Shown here: positions 40,502 to 49,571 of the stretch, one piece after another
Position numbering within the stretch: the first letter of the stretch is position 1
Layout of the letters: each line of letters starts with the position of its first letter
Source of the DNA: Bacillus canaveralius
Lineage (GTDB): Bacteria > Bacillota > Bacilli > Bacillales > Cytobacillaceae
NCBI RefSeq assembly: GCF_002860125.1
Contig: NZ_PGVA01000024.1
Coordinates: forward strand, 62,001-126,000
DNA: 64,000 nt
Reading direction: 5' to 3'
Notes under the pieces: generated by a model
Seen by the model: only the letters and a program-made list of their open reading frames with translations
Database searches by the model: none
Told to the model about the DNA's origin: nothing
Made by a program: the position numbers and the translations under genes

Positions 40502-40521
40502 AGCTTAATACCTTTCCAACT

Positions 40522-40664
40522 GAGTAAATTCCACAATGTATTAAACGAAAAACGAATTAAATTTATCCGGAATAACCATGAGGGTTCCGTATGAACGAAT
40601 AAAACTGTCATAATTTTAATTTATTATTCGTTTTTCATAAGAAATGCATTATGAAATTTATTCA
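40522..40664. repeat. dispersed palindromic repeat, copy C
   Basis: About 143 bp with ends GAGTAAATTCCACAATG and GCATTATGAAATTTATTC and inner arms CGAAAAACGAATT / ATTATTCGTTTTTC. It shares GAACGAATA and TAATTTTAA with copy B in the same order. It sits within the predicted 5' leader of the FecCD permease operon. Confidence 0.72.
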
Positions 40665-40682
40665 ACTACTAAATATATTTTC

Positions 40683-40711
40683 AGTCTATTGTAACAGTGA
40701 AATAGTGTCAA
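40683..40711 (-). promoter_or_regulatory. promoter of the permease operon
   Basis: Minus strand -35 TTGACA (40706-40711), 17-bp spacer, -10 TAGACT (40683-40688); predicted start near 40676, leaving a leader of about 175 nt that contains repeat copy C. Confidence 0.7.
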
Positions 40712-40717
40712 TGACTT

Positions 40718-40732
40718 TGATAATCATTTTCA
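40718..40732. promoter_or_regulatory. Fur box 1
   Basis: TGATAATCATTTTCA, 13 of 15 matches to TGATAATNATTATCA counting the free base, immediately upstream of the -35 of the permease promoter. Confidence 0.85.
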
Positions 40733-40740
40733 TTTAGTTA

Positions 40741-40769
40741 TTGACACGGTAAAAAAATCATTTTATGAT
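40741..40769 (+). promoter_or_regulatory. promoter of the siderophore-binding lipoprotein gene
   Basis: -35 TTGACA (40741-40746), 17-bp spacer, -10 TATGAT (40764-40769). Confidence 0.85.
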
Positions 40770-40780
40770 TGACTTACAAA

Positions 40781-40795
40781 TGAAAATGATTATCA
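40781..40795. promoter_or_regulatory. Fur box 2
   Basis: TGAAAATGATTATCA lies just past the plus-strand transcription start, where bound Fur-Fe would block initiation. Confidence 0.9.
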
Positions 40796-40824
40796 TTCAC
40801 AACGCTTTTAGGAGGCTACATAAA

Positions 40825-41814
40825 ATGAAAGGCTTTAAACATTTATCTGCAATTATTTCTTTAGTTGCTCTCTTCCTTCTTGCCGCTTGCGGGAACACAG
40901 CTGAGGAACCTGCTGCAACAAACGAAGCTGGCAACAATGCAGAAGCTGCAAGCTATACGGTTGAACACGCAATGGGCACCACTACTATAGAAAAAACACC
41001 TAAGAGAGTGATCATTCTTACAAACGAAGGTACAGAAGCATTGTTGGCACTAGGCGTGAAACCCGTTGGTGCTGTGCAATCATGGCTTGGAGATCCGTGG
41101 TACGATCATATTAAAAAGGATATGGATGGCGTAGAAGTTGTCGGTGTCGAGCACGAGGTGAATTTGGAGAAAATCGCCGCACTAAAACCTGATTTAATCA
41201 TTGGTAACAAGCTGCGTCAAGAAGCTGTGTACAGCCAACTGAATGCGATTGCACCTACCATCTTTTCAGAGACGCTAAGAGGAGATTGGAAAGAGAACTT
41301 TAAATTATATGCAAAAGCTTTAAATCAAGAAGAAAAAGGTAAGAAAGTATTAAATGATTTTGATAACCATGTAAAAGAGTTAAAAGAAAAACTGGGTGAT
41401 AAAGTAAATCGAGAAGTTTCCGTCGTCAGATTCATGGCCGGAAAGTCCCGTATTTATTACACAGATTCGTTTTCCGGGGTTATTTTCGAGCAATTAGGAT
41501 TTAAACGCGCTGCACAGCAGGCAGATCTTTTCACTCCAGATAATAAGCTCGGAAACCTTGCGATCGAAGTTGGCAAGGAGGTAATCCCACAAATGGACGC
41601 AGACATCCTTTTCTACTTCACATATGCTCCAAAAGGTGATCAAGCAGCTCTCGATACAGCAAAAGAATGGACAAATGATCCCTTATGGAAAAACTTAAAC
41701 GCTGTGAAAAGCGGGAACGCCTATGAGGTTAGCGATGCAATTTGGAACACAGCCGGTGGTGTCATAGCGGCTAATCTAATGCTCGATGATCTCGAAAACT
41801 ATTTCCTAAAATAA
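40825..41814 (+). CDS. iron-siderophore-binding lipoprotein
   Basis: 329-residue periplasmic-binding-type lipoprotein (FhuD/FeuA-like, cluster 8). Lipobox FLLAAC with Cys22, acidic Ala-rich linker, then the binding domain from about residue 45 (EHAMGTTTIEKTPKRVIILTNEGTEALLALGVKPVGA). EVNLEKIAALKPDLIIGNK near 117-135 and the C-terminal WKNLNAVKSGNAYEV block are typical. It captures ferric siderophore outside the cell and hands it to the divergent permease operon. ATG 40825 has TAGGAGGC in front; the frame could extend to 40765 but would include the Fur box. A terminator follows. Confidence 0.93.
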   Translation: MKGFKHLSAIISLVALFLLAACGNTAEEPAATNEAGNNAEAASYTVEHAMGTTTIEKTPKRVIILTNEGTEALLALGVKPVGAVQSWLGDPWYDHIKKDMDGVEVVGVEHEVNLEKIAALKPDLIIGNKLRQEAVYSQLNAIAPTIFSETLRGDWKENFKLYAKALNQEEKGKKVLNDFDNHVKELKEKLGDKVNREVSVVRFMAGKSRIYYTDSFSGVIFEQLGFKRAAQQADLFTPDNKLGNLAIEVGKEVIPQMDADILFYFTYAPKGDQAALDTAKEWTNDPLWKNLNAVKSGNAYEVSDAIWNTAGGVIAANLMLDDLENYFLK

Positions 41815-41881
41815 CATCCCCCCTGTCAACAGTTAAAAATAATAACATCACTGTGCATATTACTTAAAAATATCTTCTAGA

Positions 41882-41914
41882 AAGAATCTGCAAAAATTGC
41901 GGATTCTTTTTTAT
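41882..41914 (+). terminator. terminator of the binding lipoprotein gene
   Basis: AAGAATC-GCA / TGC-GATTCTT stem followed by TTTTTTAT. Confidence 0.8.
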
Positions 41915-41977
41915 CTCTCATAAAACTGGCAGATAAGGAAATAATAGCTTTATGGCAAAACTGGCGGTGGGAACAAT

Positions 41978-43471
41978 ATGAAACAGTGGTTTAAAAAAAA
42001 GCGAACTCAAAAAGATGCCAAGAACAACGACTGGGAAAAAAAACTTAGTAAATCAAAGGATTTTAAGAAAACCTTTTATGTTAACCGAAAAACGAATGTG
42101 CGTTTCACTTTTACATTCATAGCAACGCTTGTTGATGAAAAAATTTTGCAGGAAAATGCGCTTCCTTATTTGCTGGAGCAGCCATTTGCTGTTATCGATG
42201 ATGTCAAAAAAATTATCCCGGTAGCAGAGGTGGAAGTATCGGAAGACCCTTCGGTTATCGAGCAAAAGCTTTTCGCTGGCAACGCGATGTTAACCGTCGA
42301 AACAGATCCGAAAAAATTCGCCTTTATCTCGGCACAGAAAAACGTCGCGAGGAAAGTTACACAGCCTGAGGTTGAGTTCAGTGTTATCGGTCCGAAAGAA
42401 GCTTTCGTTGAGACGCTTGACCAGAATTTGAACATGATCAGGAAGCGGATTCCTATTAAGGAATTGGTGGTCGAAGAAATCATTGTCGGTGATTTATCTA
42501 AATCAAAGGTTTGTATTCTTCATATTGACGGGATTGCCGATCCAGAGAATGTAAATACGATCAGGCATCGAATCAAAAATATTAACTTTGATGAAATTTT
42601 AGACAGTTCTTACATCGCCCAAATCATCTCTGATAATCAAAACTCTCCGTTTCCACAGTTATTGGACTCCGAAAGGCCTGACAGGGTTGCGGCGGTGCTC
42701 GCAGAGGGGAAAGTGGCGGTGATTGTGAACGGTTCACCGCATGCGATTATTGGCCCTACTACATTAGTTGAATTTTTCAGTTCCTTTGAGGATTATCTGT
42801 TAAATTGGTATTTGGCCTCATTTTTCCGGCTTATTCGCTTGTTTTCGGTTGCTTTTTCGGTTTTGGTTACGCCTATTTATGTCGCTGCCCTTTCATATCA
42901 TTATGAACTGATTCCGAAAGATCTCCTAACCACATTGATTACGTCACGAAGGGCAGTTCCGCTTCCACCAATACTGGAGGCATTATTTTTGGAGCTAACG
43001 ATTGAATTACTGAGGGAAGCCGGGGCCCGTCTGCCGACAAAAGTTGGCCAGACTATTGGTATCGTCGGCGGAATTGTCATCGGAACCGCTTCCGTTGAGG
43101 CCGGCTTGACGAGTAATGTCCTGTTGATCCTTGTAGCACTTGCCGCGCTGGCTTCGTTTACCACACCGATCTATCGAATGGGCAATACCATTCGTTTACT
43201 GAGGTTTCCATTTTTATTTTTCGCCGAGCTTTGGGGCCTGCTTGGAATCATCTTTTGCTTCTGCATTTTAATTACTCATTTGTTAAGGCTCACTTCATTG
43301 GAAAGACCATTCTTAGCACCGCTTTATCCACCAAGAATGATCGATTTCAGGGATGCTTTAATCCGCCTTCCTTTTGAGAAACAAGCGCTGCGCCCGCTAT
43401 TTTTACGGCCGGAAGACCCGGTTCGTTTCAACCCGAAGAAGGCCAGAGAAAAGAAAGACATAGATGAATAG
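41978..43471 (+). CDS. spore germinant receptor A subunit (GerA family)
   Basis: 497-residue GerAA-type subunit of the inner-membrane germinant receptor of spores. Cytoplasmic N-terminal domain (1-260), then about four to five helices (SFFRLIRLFSVAFSVLVTPIYVAAL near 271-295). The conserved block is PLPPILEALFLELTIELLREAGARLPTKVGQTIGIVGGIVIG, and a cytoplasmic PEDPVRFNPKKAREKK tail ends it. First gene of a three-gene operon with B and C subunits. The nutrient sensed is unknown. The start has only a weak GGTGGGAAC site. Confidence 0.93.
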   Translation: MKQWFKKKRTQKDAKNNDWEKKLSKSKDFKKTFYVNRKTNVRFTFTFIATLVDEKILQENALPYLLEQPFAVIDDVKKIIPVAEVEVSEDPSVIEQKLFAGNAMLTVETDPKKFAFISAQKNVARKVTQPEVEFSVIGPKEAFVETLDQNLNMIRKRIPIKELVVEEIIVGDLSKSKVCILHIDGIADPENVNTIRHRIKNINFDEILDSSYIAQIISDNQNSPFPQLLDSERPDRVAAVLAEGKVAVIVNGSPHAIIGPTTLVEFFSSFEDYLLNWYLASFFRLIRLFSVAFSVLVTPIYVAALSYHYELIPKDLLTTLITSRRAVPLPPILEALFLELTIELLREAGARLPTKVGQTIGIVGGIVIGTASVEAGLTSNVLLILVALAALASFTTPIYRMGNTIRLLRFPFLFFAELWGLLGIIFCFCILITHLLRLTSLERPFLAPLYPPRMIDFRDALIRLPFEKQALRPLFLRPEDPVRFNPKKAREKKDIDE

Positions 43472-43485
43472 TTCCGAGGTGAAAT

Positions 43486-44580
43486 ATGCTCCAGAATGAG
43501 TCGATTCCAGAACCATTGAAAATTTCCCCTTTTCTCGTCTTTTACATTGTAATAGCAATGCAAATTGGCATCGGGATCCTTGGCTATCAGCGGATCATTG
43601 CCAAGGGTGCAGGATATGAAGCTTGGATTTCCGTCCTTTTTTCCGGTTTATCCCTTCATATCATTATGTGGTTAATTTATAAAATCTGCAGCACCGTTGA
43701 GGGCGATCTCGTAACTGCGAATATTTTCGTTTTTGGGAAAAAACTAGGGAAAGCGATCAGCACGATCTTCATTGCTTATTTCACGATCATTGCCGTCACT
43801 ACCCTTCGCACCTTTATCGAGGTCATTCAAGTATGGATGTTTCCAGAAATGAGTATTTTTTGGTATTCACTCGCCTATTTACTGCTCGTCATTTACATTA
43901 TATACGGTGGATTTAGGACTGTTGTCGGGATCGCCTTTTTTGGAACAGTCCTTCCAGCTTATTTGCTCCTTACGTTTGCATTCGCCTTAAAATACGCGAA
44001 ATTTGCAAACATGCTTCCGTTGTTTGACCACTCATTAGTCGAATTTTTAATCAGCGCTTATAAAATGTCGCTAACCTATATCGGTTTCGAGGCAATATTA
44101 TTAATGTATCCATTTATCAAGAGTCCCGAAAAATCCAAGAAATGGGCTCATTTAGCGATATTAACAACGACTCTTATTTATACAGTGTTAACCATTATTT
44201 CCTTTGCGTATTTTTCGGAGCAACAACTGCAAAAAACGATTTGGGCTACCCTCACGATCTGGAAAATCGTCGAAATGCCCATTGTCGAACGTTTTGAATA
44301 CATTGGCATTGCCAATTGGAATCTTGTGATTCTCCCTAATATATGCATCGCAGTTTGGTGTGCAAGCCGATTAATTAAGCGAATTTTTTCTTTTCAGCAA
44401 AAAAAGAACGTTTTTTTGATTGCGATCATTTGTATCATTGTCACCATTTTAATCGAGACCCGTAGCCAGGTCGATTTCCTCAACACTTTGACATCGAGAA
44501 TCGGTTTTGCTTTTATTTATATTTATATCCCGATCCTTTACCTTTCAATTGTGATTGCGAAGAAGGTGAAAAAAGGATGA
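43486..44580 (+). CDS. spore germinant receptor B subunit (GerB family, APC fold)
   Basis: 364-residue integral membrane protein with ten predicted helices, of the spore germination permease family (APC superfamily), which forms the germinant-binding subunit. Start MLQNESIPEPLKISPFLVFYIVIAMQIGIGILGYQR, with the family GIGILG motif near 27-32. It begins 14 bp after the A subunit and its stop overlaps the C subunit start by 4 bp (ATGA). Confidence 0.93.
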   Translation: MLQNESIPEPLKISPFLVFYIVIAMQIGIGILGYQRIIAKGAGYEAWISVLFSGLSLHIIMWLIYKICSTVEGDLVTANIFVFGKKLGKAISTIFIAYFTIIAVTTLRTFIEVIQVWMFPEMSIFWYSLAYLLLVIYIIYGGFRTVVGIAFFGTVLPAYLLLTFAFALKYAKFANMLPLFDHSLVEFLISAYKMSLTYIGFEAILLMYPFIKSPEKSKKWAHLAILTTTLIYTVLTIISFAYFSEQQLQKTIWATLTIWKIVEMPIVERFEYIGIANWNLVILPNICIAVWCASRLIKRIFSFQQKKNVFLIAIICIIVTILIETRSQVDFLNTLTSRIGFAFIYIYIPILYLSIVIAKKVKKG

Positions 44581-45638
44581 GGACGTTTCTTACGGCGATG
44601 CTTGCCACCTTATTACTGACCGGCTGTTTACAGAAGGAGATTGTCGACGATGTGAGTATCGAAGCAGGAGTATCGTACGATTCACATGATGGCCGTCTGA
44701 AAGGCACATTTGCCGTCCCCCAGTATGAACCTGATAAAAAGGTTAAAAACCTTTCGTATACAGCTGTTTCGACTTTGCGCCAGGATATCATTGCCGAAGT
44801 TCAAAGAATGGCGGCCGATCCGCTCGTAACCGGAAGCCTCGAGGTTGCCATGTTTGGCGAAGATCTTTCCAGGAGAGGTCTTGCTCACTTAATCGATGCT
44901 TTTCAACGAGATCCGAGTATCGCAGAACGACTTTATTTAGCGGTAACTGAAGGAGAGGCCGGCAAAATTATCGGTGGTGACTATGGAACGAGGGGAACCG
45001 CTGTTTATTTCGCGGATATGCTGGAGCATAATATCGAAAATAGGAATGTACCAAATGTAAACCTTCATGTTTTTTCTGCGATGTATTTCCAAAAAGGCCA
45101 AGATCCATTCCTGCCGATTATTAAAGATATCGGCGGTGGGAAAGCAATAATCAATGGCTTGGCGCTGTTCTCTGGAGACAAAGTCGTTGATAAAATCCCG
45201 GCTGATAACATGTTTTATTTTAAATTGATGGTAGATAGGCATACAAGGGGAGGATTGAAGGTCCACATATCCGAGGAAGAGGAAGCGTATGTCCGCAGTA
45301 TCAAGTCTAAATTCAAACTGAAAATCGTTAAGCGAGAACCATATGAGCTAGGCCTCGACATTAAAGTAGAAGGAATTATCAAAGAATATTCCGGTGGTAG
45401 ACTAAGCCCCGCAAAAGTAAAGAAGATAGAAGATACAATGGTTAAAAATATAAAAGAACAATGTGCGGGCATGACCCACCGGTTTCAGGATAAAAACATT
45501 GACCCGATCGGCTTTGGAACATACGTGAGAAGCAGAACCCGGCATTTCGACTACAACAGGTGGCCGGATGAGTACAAGCACTTAACCGTTAACGTTAATC
45601 CTGATGTGACGCTCACTGAAGCAGGTGTGCTTGAATAA
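44577..45638 (+). CDS. spore germinant receptor C subunit (GerC lipoprotein)
   Basis: 353-residue lipoprotein of the Ger(x)C family. Signal peptide with lipobox LLTGC (Cys17), three mixed alpha/beta domains. KNLSYTAVSTLRQDIIAEVQRM near 59-80 and a C-terminal HRFQDKNIDPIGFGTYVRSRTRHFD block near 299-323 that lines up with GerBC. It anchors outside the spore inner membrane and completes the A-B-C receptor. A terminator follows. Confidence 0.93.
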   Translation: MRTFLTAMLATLLLTGCLQKEIVDDVSIEAGVSYDSHDGRLKGTFAVPQYEPDKKVKNLSYTAVSTLRQDIIAEVQRMAADPLVTGSLEVAMFGEDLSRRGLAHLIDAFQRDPSIAERLYLAVTEGEAGKIIGGDYGTRGTAVYFADMLEHNIENRNVPNVNLHVFSAMYFQKGQDPFLPIIKDIGGGKAIINGLALFSGDKVVDKIPADNMFYFKLMVDRHTRGGLKVHISEEEEAYVRSIKSKFKLKIVKREPYELGLDIKVEGIIKEYSGGRLSPAKVKKIEDTMVKNIKEQCAGMTHRFQDKNIDPIGFGTYVRSRTRHFDYNRWPDEYKHLTVNVNPDVTLTEAGVLE

Positions 45639-45648
45639 CGGCCTGTTT

Positions 45649-45682
45649 AAAAGAGCGAAGAGAACTTCCCTTCGCTCTTTTC
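45649..45682. terminator. bidirectional terminator between gerC and rodA-like gene
   Basis: AAAAGAGCGAAG / CTTCGCTCTTTT perfect 12-bp stem between convergent genes. Confidence 0.9.
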
Positions 45683-45719
45683 CTTTCCACATGAAACCCA
45701 GTCTTTTCGAGTTCGCTGC

Positions 45720-46892
45720 CTATGCATCCTTTGAGAACATATACTTTTTGTAATGATAGCGTATCGAGAAAATCAGGCTGATCGCGAGCATGTTTCCCAT
45801 CAACGAACTTCCGCCGTAGCTGATAAACGGAAGCGGAATCCCCGTGATAGGCAGCAAGCCAATCGTCATCCCGATATTTTGAAAGACATGAAAGGTGATC
45901 ATGCTAATGACCCCTACACAAACAAATGTATAGAAATCATTCTTCGTTTCCATGCCTACTTTTGTGATTTGGTAAATAAGCAAAAAGAACAAACTAACAA
46001 GCACACTGGCTCCGACAAAGCCAAATTCTTCACCAACAATACTGAAAATAAAATCGGTATGGCTTTCAGGCAAATAGACCTCGCGGTTCCCGTAGCCCTT
46101 TCCGCCTGTTTGCCCTGACCCGATCGCGAGCAGTGACCGGGTCAGCTGAAACCCTGTCGTGCTTTGATAGTTGTAAGGATCAATCCACGAATAAATTCTT
46201 CCGAACTGGTATTCTTGCACACCAAGATATTTTTCAAGAATTTCCGGTTTCCAGAGGACAAAGTACATGATAACCGAAATAATCGACAGCCCTGCACCGA
46301 AAATAGACAATAACAGTTTCCAGCTGACGCCAGAAATAAAGATCATTCCGACCATAATCGCAATAAAAACAAGCGATGTCCCGAGGTCGGGCTGCTGCAT
46401 GACAAGAAGGAGCGGCAGCAGCGTAATCAAGCCGATTTTAACCAATAACCATAAATCGGTTTGAGTTGTTTTCACGAGGTGTTTCTGATGGTGTTCAACA
46501 ATCACCCTTGCGATCGCAAGAATGATAAATACTTTGACAAACTCGGACGGCTGGAGCGACCCCATTCCAGGTACCCTGAACCAGCTTTTTGCACCGTTAA
46601 TTGTAGGTGCAATACTATCTGGAGCAACAATCAACAAGCCAAGCAACAGAATTCCGAATCCGTACGCATACCAGGCCAATTTTTTTAACTGATCAGAGTC
46701 AAGATTAATAACCGCAGCGATAATTCCGCAGCCGACTGCATAAAAGACGATCTGCCTGATTAAAAAGTTTTCCCCGTATTGGCCCGTTGTCTGTGCACTA
46801 TAGATGGCTGCGCAGCTGGCCAGAAATAATAAAAATAATATTAAAACTAGACCGAAATCCAGTCTGGAATTTGATTTTTGATTCGAAGTCAT
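45720..46892 (-). CDS. RodA/FtsW/SpoVE family glycosyltransferase, RodA-like
   Basis: 390-residue SEDS protein with about ten helices; these polymerise lipid II with a class B PBP partner. Motifs: VMQQPDLGTSLVFIAI near 180-195, GSGQTGGKGYGNREVYLPESHTDFIFSIVGEEFGF near 260-295, and ITGIPLPFISYGGSS near 345-359. The PESHTDFIF-EEFGF form points to RodA rather than FtsW or SpoVE. ATG 46892 has GGGAGA 6 nt upstream; an alternative ATG at 46898 abuts that site. No PBP gene is adjacent. Confidence 0.9.
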   Translation of the reverse strand: MTSNQKSNSRLDFGLVLILFLLFLASCAAIYSAQTTGQYGENFLIRQIVFYAVGCGIIAAVINLDSDQLKKLAWYAYGFGILLLGLLIVAPDSIAPTINGAKSWFRVPGMGSLQPSEFVKVFIILAIARVIVEHHQKHLVKTTQTDLWLLVKIGLITLLPLLLVMQQPDLGTSLVFIAIMVGMIFISGVSWKLLLSIFGAGLSIISVIMYFVLWKPEILEKYLGVQEYQFGRIYSWIDPYNYQSTTGFQLTRSLLAIGSGQTGGKGYGNREVYLPESHTDFIFSIVGEEFGFVGASVLVSLFFLLIYQITKVGMETKNDFYTFVCVGVISMITFHVFQNIGMTIGLLPITGIPLPFISYGGSSLMGNMLAISLIFSIRYHYKKYMFSKDA

Positions 46893-47016
46893 ATCCATTC
46901 TCCCAAAAAAGGATTGTGTACAATAGTTCATTATATTTTTATTACGGGAAAAGCACAACTTCTTACTGGCGTTTGGATATTATTACATTCAATTTTTATG
47001 ATTAGCCGTCATCACG

Positions 47017-47472
47017 CTAATGATCATGGTCACTTTCTTCATCATGATGTTCATGGCTCATTTCCGCCGGGTTGCCAATTTGCAGTTGCTGCTTTGGCAT
47101 CGTATGCATGCTGCGTGCCGTCACGTGCACCTGAACAGTATAATGGCCTTCTTCTGCGAAAGTTTTTATCGCCGTATATTTCCCTTTTCCTTGATATTTC
47201 GCAGGAATCAGCTCGCTTGCATCTTTATTGCTGTCACGCCAAATTTCAAATTTTACCTCGTTAGCATCTTCAACTGCTTCGCCGTCTTGTGTTACGGCGA
47301 CACTTAACTCAACTTCCCCTGCCGATTCTACTTTTTCAGGAATCTGTAACTCTGCCTCAATTAGACCCGGCATTTGATCACCATTCCCGTTTTTACCGGA
47401 CTCCTGATTAGCATTACCGCAGCCTGCCAAAAGAAGCATTGCAAATAGCATAACTGTGATTCTTTTTTTCAT
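47017..47472 (-). CDS. YtkA-like lipoprotein with histidine-rich tail
   Basis: 151 residues. Lipoprotein signal with lipobox LLLAGC (Cys18), linker, then a YtkA-like beta domain (EAELQIPEKVESAGEVELSVAVTQDGEAV...VKFEIWRDSNKD). HVTARSMHTMPKQQL holds His and Met residues. It ends in HEHHDEESDHDH, a likely metal-binding tail. Attached outside the membrane; relatives are sometimes near copper or cytochrome oxidase assembly genes, but there is none here, so the function is open. GGGGG-AATT site before the ATG at 47472. Confidence 0.82.
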   Translation of the reverse strand: MKKRITVMLFAMLLLAGCGNANQESGKNGNGDQMPGLIEAELQIPEKVESAGEVELSVAVTQDGEAVEDANEVKFEIWRDSNKDASELIPAKYQGKGKYTAIKTFAEEGHYTVQVHVTARSMHTMPKQQLQIGNPAEMSHEHHDEESDHDH

Positions 47473-47767
47473 AATAATTCCCCCATTAGTTAATAGTACC
47501 TTTGCTTAATATACTAGCTAAATGTGTCCCAACAAAAATATTCTACATATTGTCACAAAAATTTCACAAAAACCCACGCTATCAGTAGGATCAACTGGCC
47601 AGCTTTACTGATTAACGGGGAAAAACGTAGATTATTGGAATCAACACCTAACAATCCTTCACAAAACTTAACGTTTCCAAACGAATTGTAACAAAAATCA
47701 CAGATAGAAAGATACTTCTGCTTTATTTTTAAATAAACAAGCATTTTCTTGAAAGGAAGGGCGCCTA

Positions 47768-48679
47768 TTGGATCAAGAATTGTTTACTGCCAATGATGTT
47801 GCTGAAATTTTAAAAATATCAAAGCACACTGTTTATGAATTGATCAAACGAGGCGAATTAAGAGCTTTTAAAGTCGGAAATAAAATGCGAATTGAAGCTG
47901 ACGAGGTTGAGCGTTATAAAACGATGGTGCAGACGTTCCCTGCCATAACGGAAAGTCCGGATCAAAGAATGAACGGGGCTCTTCAATTGTCTGGAAGTCA
48001 TGATTTCCTTGTTGAGTACCTTGTAAAACATGTATCAAAACGGAACTCAAAGCTAAGCTTACAGCCGGCCTATATCGGCAGCCTCGAAGGTTTGATGAGT
48101 CTTTATCGCGGTTTTGCTGATATTGCAGCCATTCATCTGCTTGACCCTTCCAGCGGTATGTATAACCTTCCGATTATCAAACAATTATTTGTTTATGAAC
48201 GAATCACCGTGATCAGGCTGGCATCCCGGGAGCAGGGATTGATGATCGCCAGGAATAACCCGAACAATATTTCCGGGCTCGCTGACGTGGCAAGAAAGGA
48301 TATTTCGATTGTGAACCGGCAAAAAGGGTCAGGCACCAGGTTCTCACTCGATTACTTGTTATCCTTAACAGGGATTGACCCTGCTTCCGTAAATGGGTAT
48401 GACAACGAGGAATGGACCCACCTCTCTGCTGCTTCATATATAAGCAAAGGTCTTGCCGATACGGCATTCGGCATTCGTGCAGCCGCAGATCAACTGAATC
48501 TCGATTTTATCCCGATCACAACCGAACCATTTGATCTTGTCTTTCGCTGGAAATCGGAAAATACACCGTTTCTCGAACAATTAATCGAGATCATCCAAAC
48601 GCAAGATTTCAAAGATACTGTGATACATCTATCTGGCTATGATTTTAGTGAGCTTGGAAAGATGATCTATCAATTTTAA
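47768..48679 (+). CDS. DNA-binding regulator with fused TupA/ModA-like ligand domain
   Basis: 303 residues. N-terminal excisionase/MerR-type helix-turn-helix (FTANDVAEILKISKHTVYELIKRGELRAFKVGNKMRIE at 4-42). A linker follows. The C-terminal periplasmic-binding-protein-like domain (about 65-295) has SGSHDFLVEYL, INRQKGSGTRFSLDYLL-type and FGIRAAADQLNLDFIPI segments. This is a one-component sensor in which a binding-protein fold, here cytoplasmic, should sense tungstate or molybdate directly. The start is TTG 47768 after AAAGGAAGGGCG. It lies 19 bp upstream of tupA, thus autoregulated with the transporter by inference. Confidence 0.88.
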   Translation: MDQELFTANDVAEILKISKHTVYELIKRGELRAFKVGNKMRIEADEVERYKTMVQTFPAITESPDQRMNGALQLSGSHDFLVEYLVKHVSKRNSKLSLQPAYIGSLEGLMSLYRGFADIAAIHLLDPSSGMYNLPIIKQLFVYERITVIRLASREQGLMIARNNPNNISGLADVARKDISIVNRQKGSGTRFSLDYLLSLTGIDPASVNGYDNEEWTHLSAASYISKGLADTAFGIRAAADQLNLDFIPITTEPFDLVFRWKSENTPFLEQLIEIIQTQDFKDTVIHLSGYDFSELGKMIYQF

Positions 48680-48698
48680 AAAGTAGGGGCGAATAATC

Positions 48699-49544
48699 TT
48701 GAATTTAAAAAACCTTTATGTCTCTTCCTTGATTGCTACGATTCTTATCCTATTATCTGCCTGTTCTTCCGCGTCCGGGTCGACAGCGAAAGGAGCACCG
48801 ACAAATCTCATTCTTGCGACAACAACCAGTACTCAGGACAGCGGGCTGCTCGATGTGCTGATCCCTGCTTTTGAAAAAGAAAACAACATAAACGTCAAGA
48901 CTATCGCTGTCGGTACAGGGCAGGCTCTTGAAATGGGTAAAAAAGGTGAAGCGGATGTCCTGCTCGTTCATGCACCAGAAGCGGAGCAGGAGCTAATCGA
49001 CAGTAACGATGCGATTAACCGGAAAAGAGTCATGTATAACGACTTTATCATGGCCGGGCCAAAAGAGGATCCAGCTAAGATAAGTGGACTTGAGATGGCG
49101 AAAGCTTTAAAAAAAATAAATGAGCGTAAATCACTGTTTGTTTCCCGGGGGGATGACTCCGGAACCCATAAAAAAGAGCTTGAGCTATGGAAGAACGTTG
49201 ATTTGCAACCTTTCGGAGCGGACTTTTATTTTGAAACAGGCCAGGGCATGGTCAATACGCTCAGGGTTGCTGCAGAAAAACGCGGTTATGTGCTCACAGA
49301 CCGGGCCACCTATCTTGCCCAGCAAAACCAGCTCACAGACCTTATGATAATGGTTGAGGGTGATGGAGAGCTCTTAAATGTTTACCACGTAATGCAGGTG
49401 AATCCCGAAACGCATCCGAAAGTAAACGAAGAAGCCGCAAAATTATTTGTTGAATTTATGACCAGTGAAAAGACACAGGAAATGATTCAGCAGTGTGGCG
49501 TCGAAGAATTTGGAGAGCAGCTGTTCTTTTTGTTTTCAGAATAG
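48699..49544 (+). CDS. tupA: tungstate-binding lipoprotein TupA
   Basis: 281 residues. Lipobox LLSAC (Cys22). Diagnostic TupA motifs are LATTTSTQDSGLLDVLIPAF at about 41-60, VGTGQALEMGKKGEADVLLVHAP near 74-96, SRGDDSGTHKKELELW near 150-165, and YVLTDRATYLAQQNQL near 210-225. It binds tungstate (TTTSTQDSG rather than the ModA pattern). The start is TTG 48699 with TAGGGGCG upstream. Second gene of the operon regulator-tupA-tupB-tupC. Confidence 0.93.
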   Translation: MNLKNLYVSSLIATILILLSACSSASGSTAKGAPTNLILATTTSTQDSGLLDVLIPAFEKENNINVKTIAVGTGQALEMGKKGEADVLLVHAPEAEQELIDSNDAINRKRVMYNDFIMAGPKEDPAKISGLEMAKALKKINERKSLFVSRGDDSGTHKKELELWKNVDLQPFGADFYFETGQGMVNTLRVAAEKRGYVLTDRATYLAQQNQLTDLMIMVEGDGELLNVYHVMQVNPETHPKVNEEAAKLFVEFMTSEKTQEMIQQCGVEEFGEQLFFLFSE

Positions 49545-49571
49545 CGAAACTAACGAAGGGTATGAAGTGAT

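Noticed and set aside
40765-40824. N-terminal extension of the siderophore-binding protein
   Set aside because: It would start inside the -10 and include the Fur box; ATG 40825 gives a normal lipoprotein signal and has TAGGAGGC.
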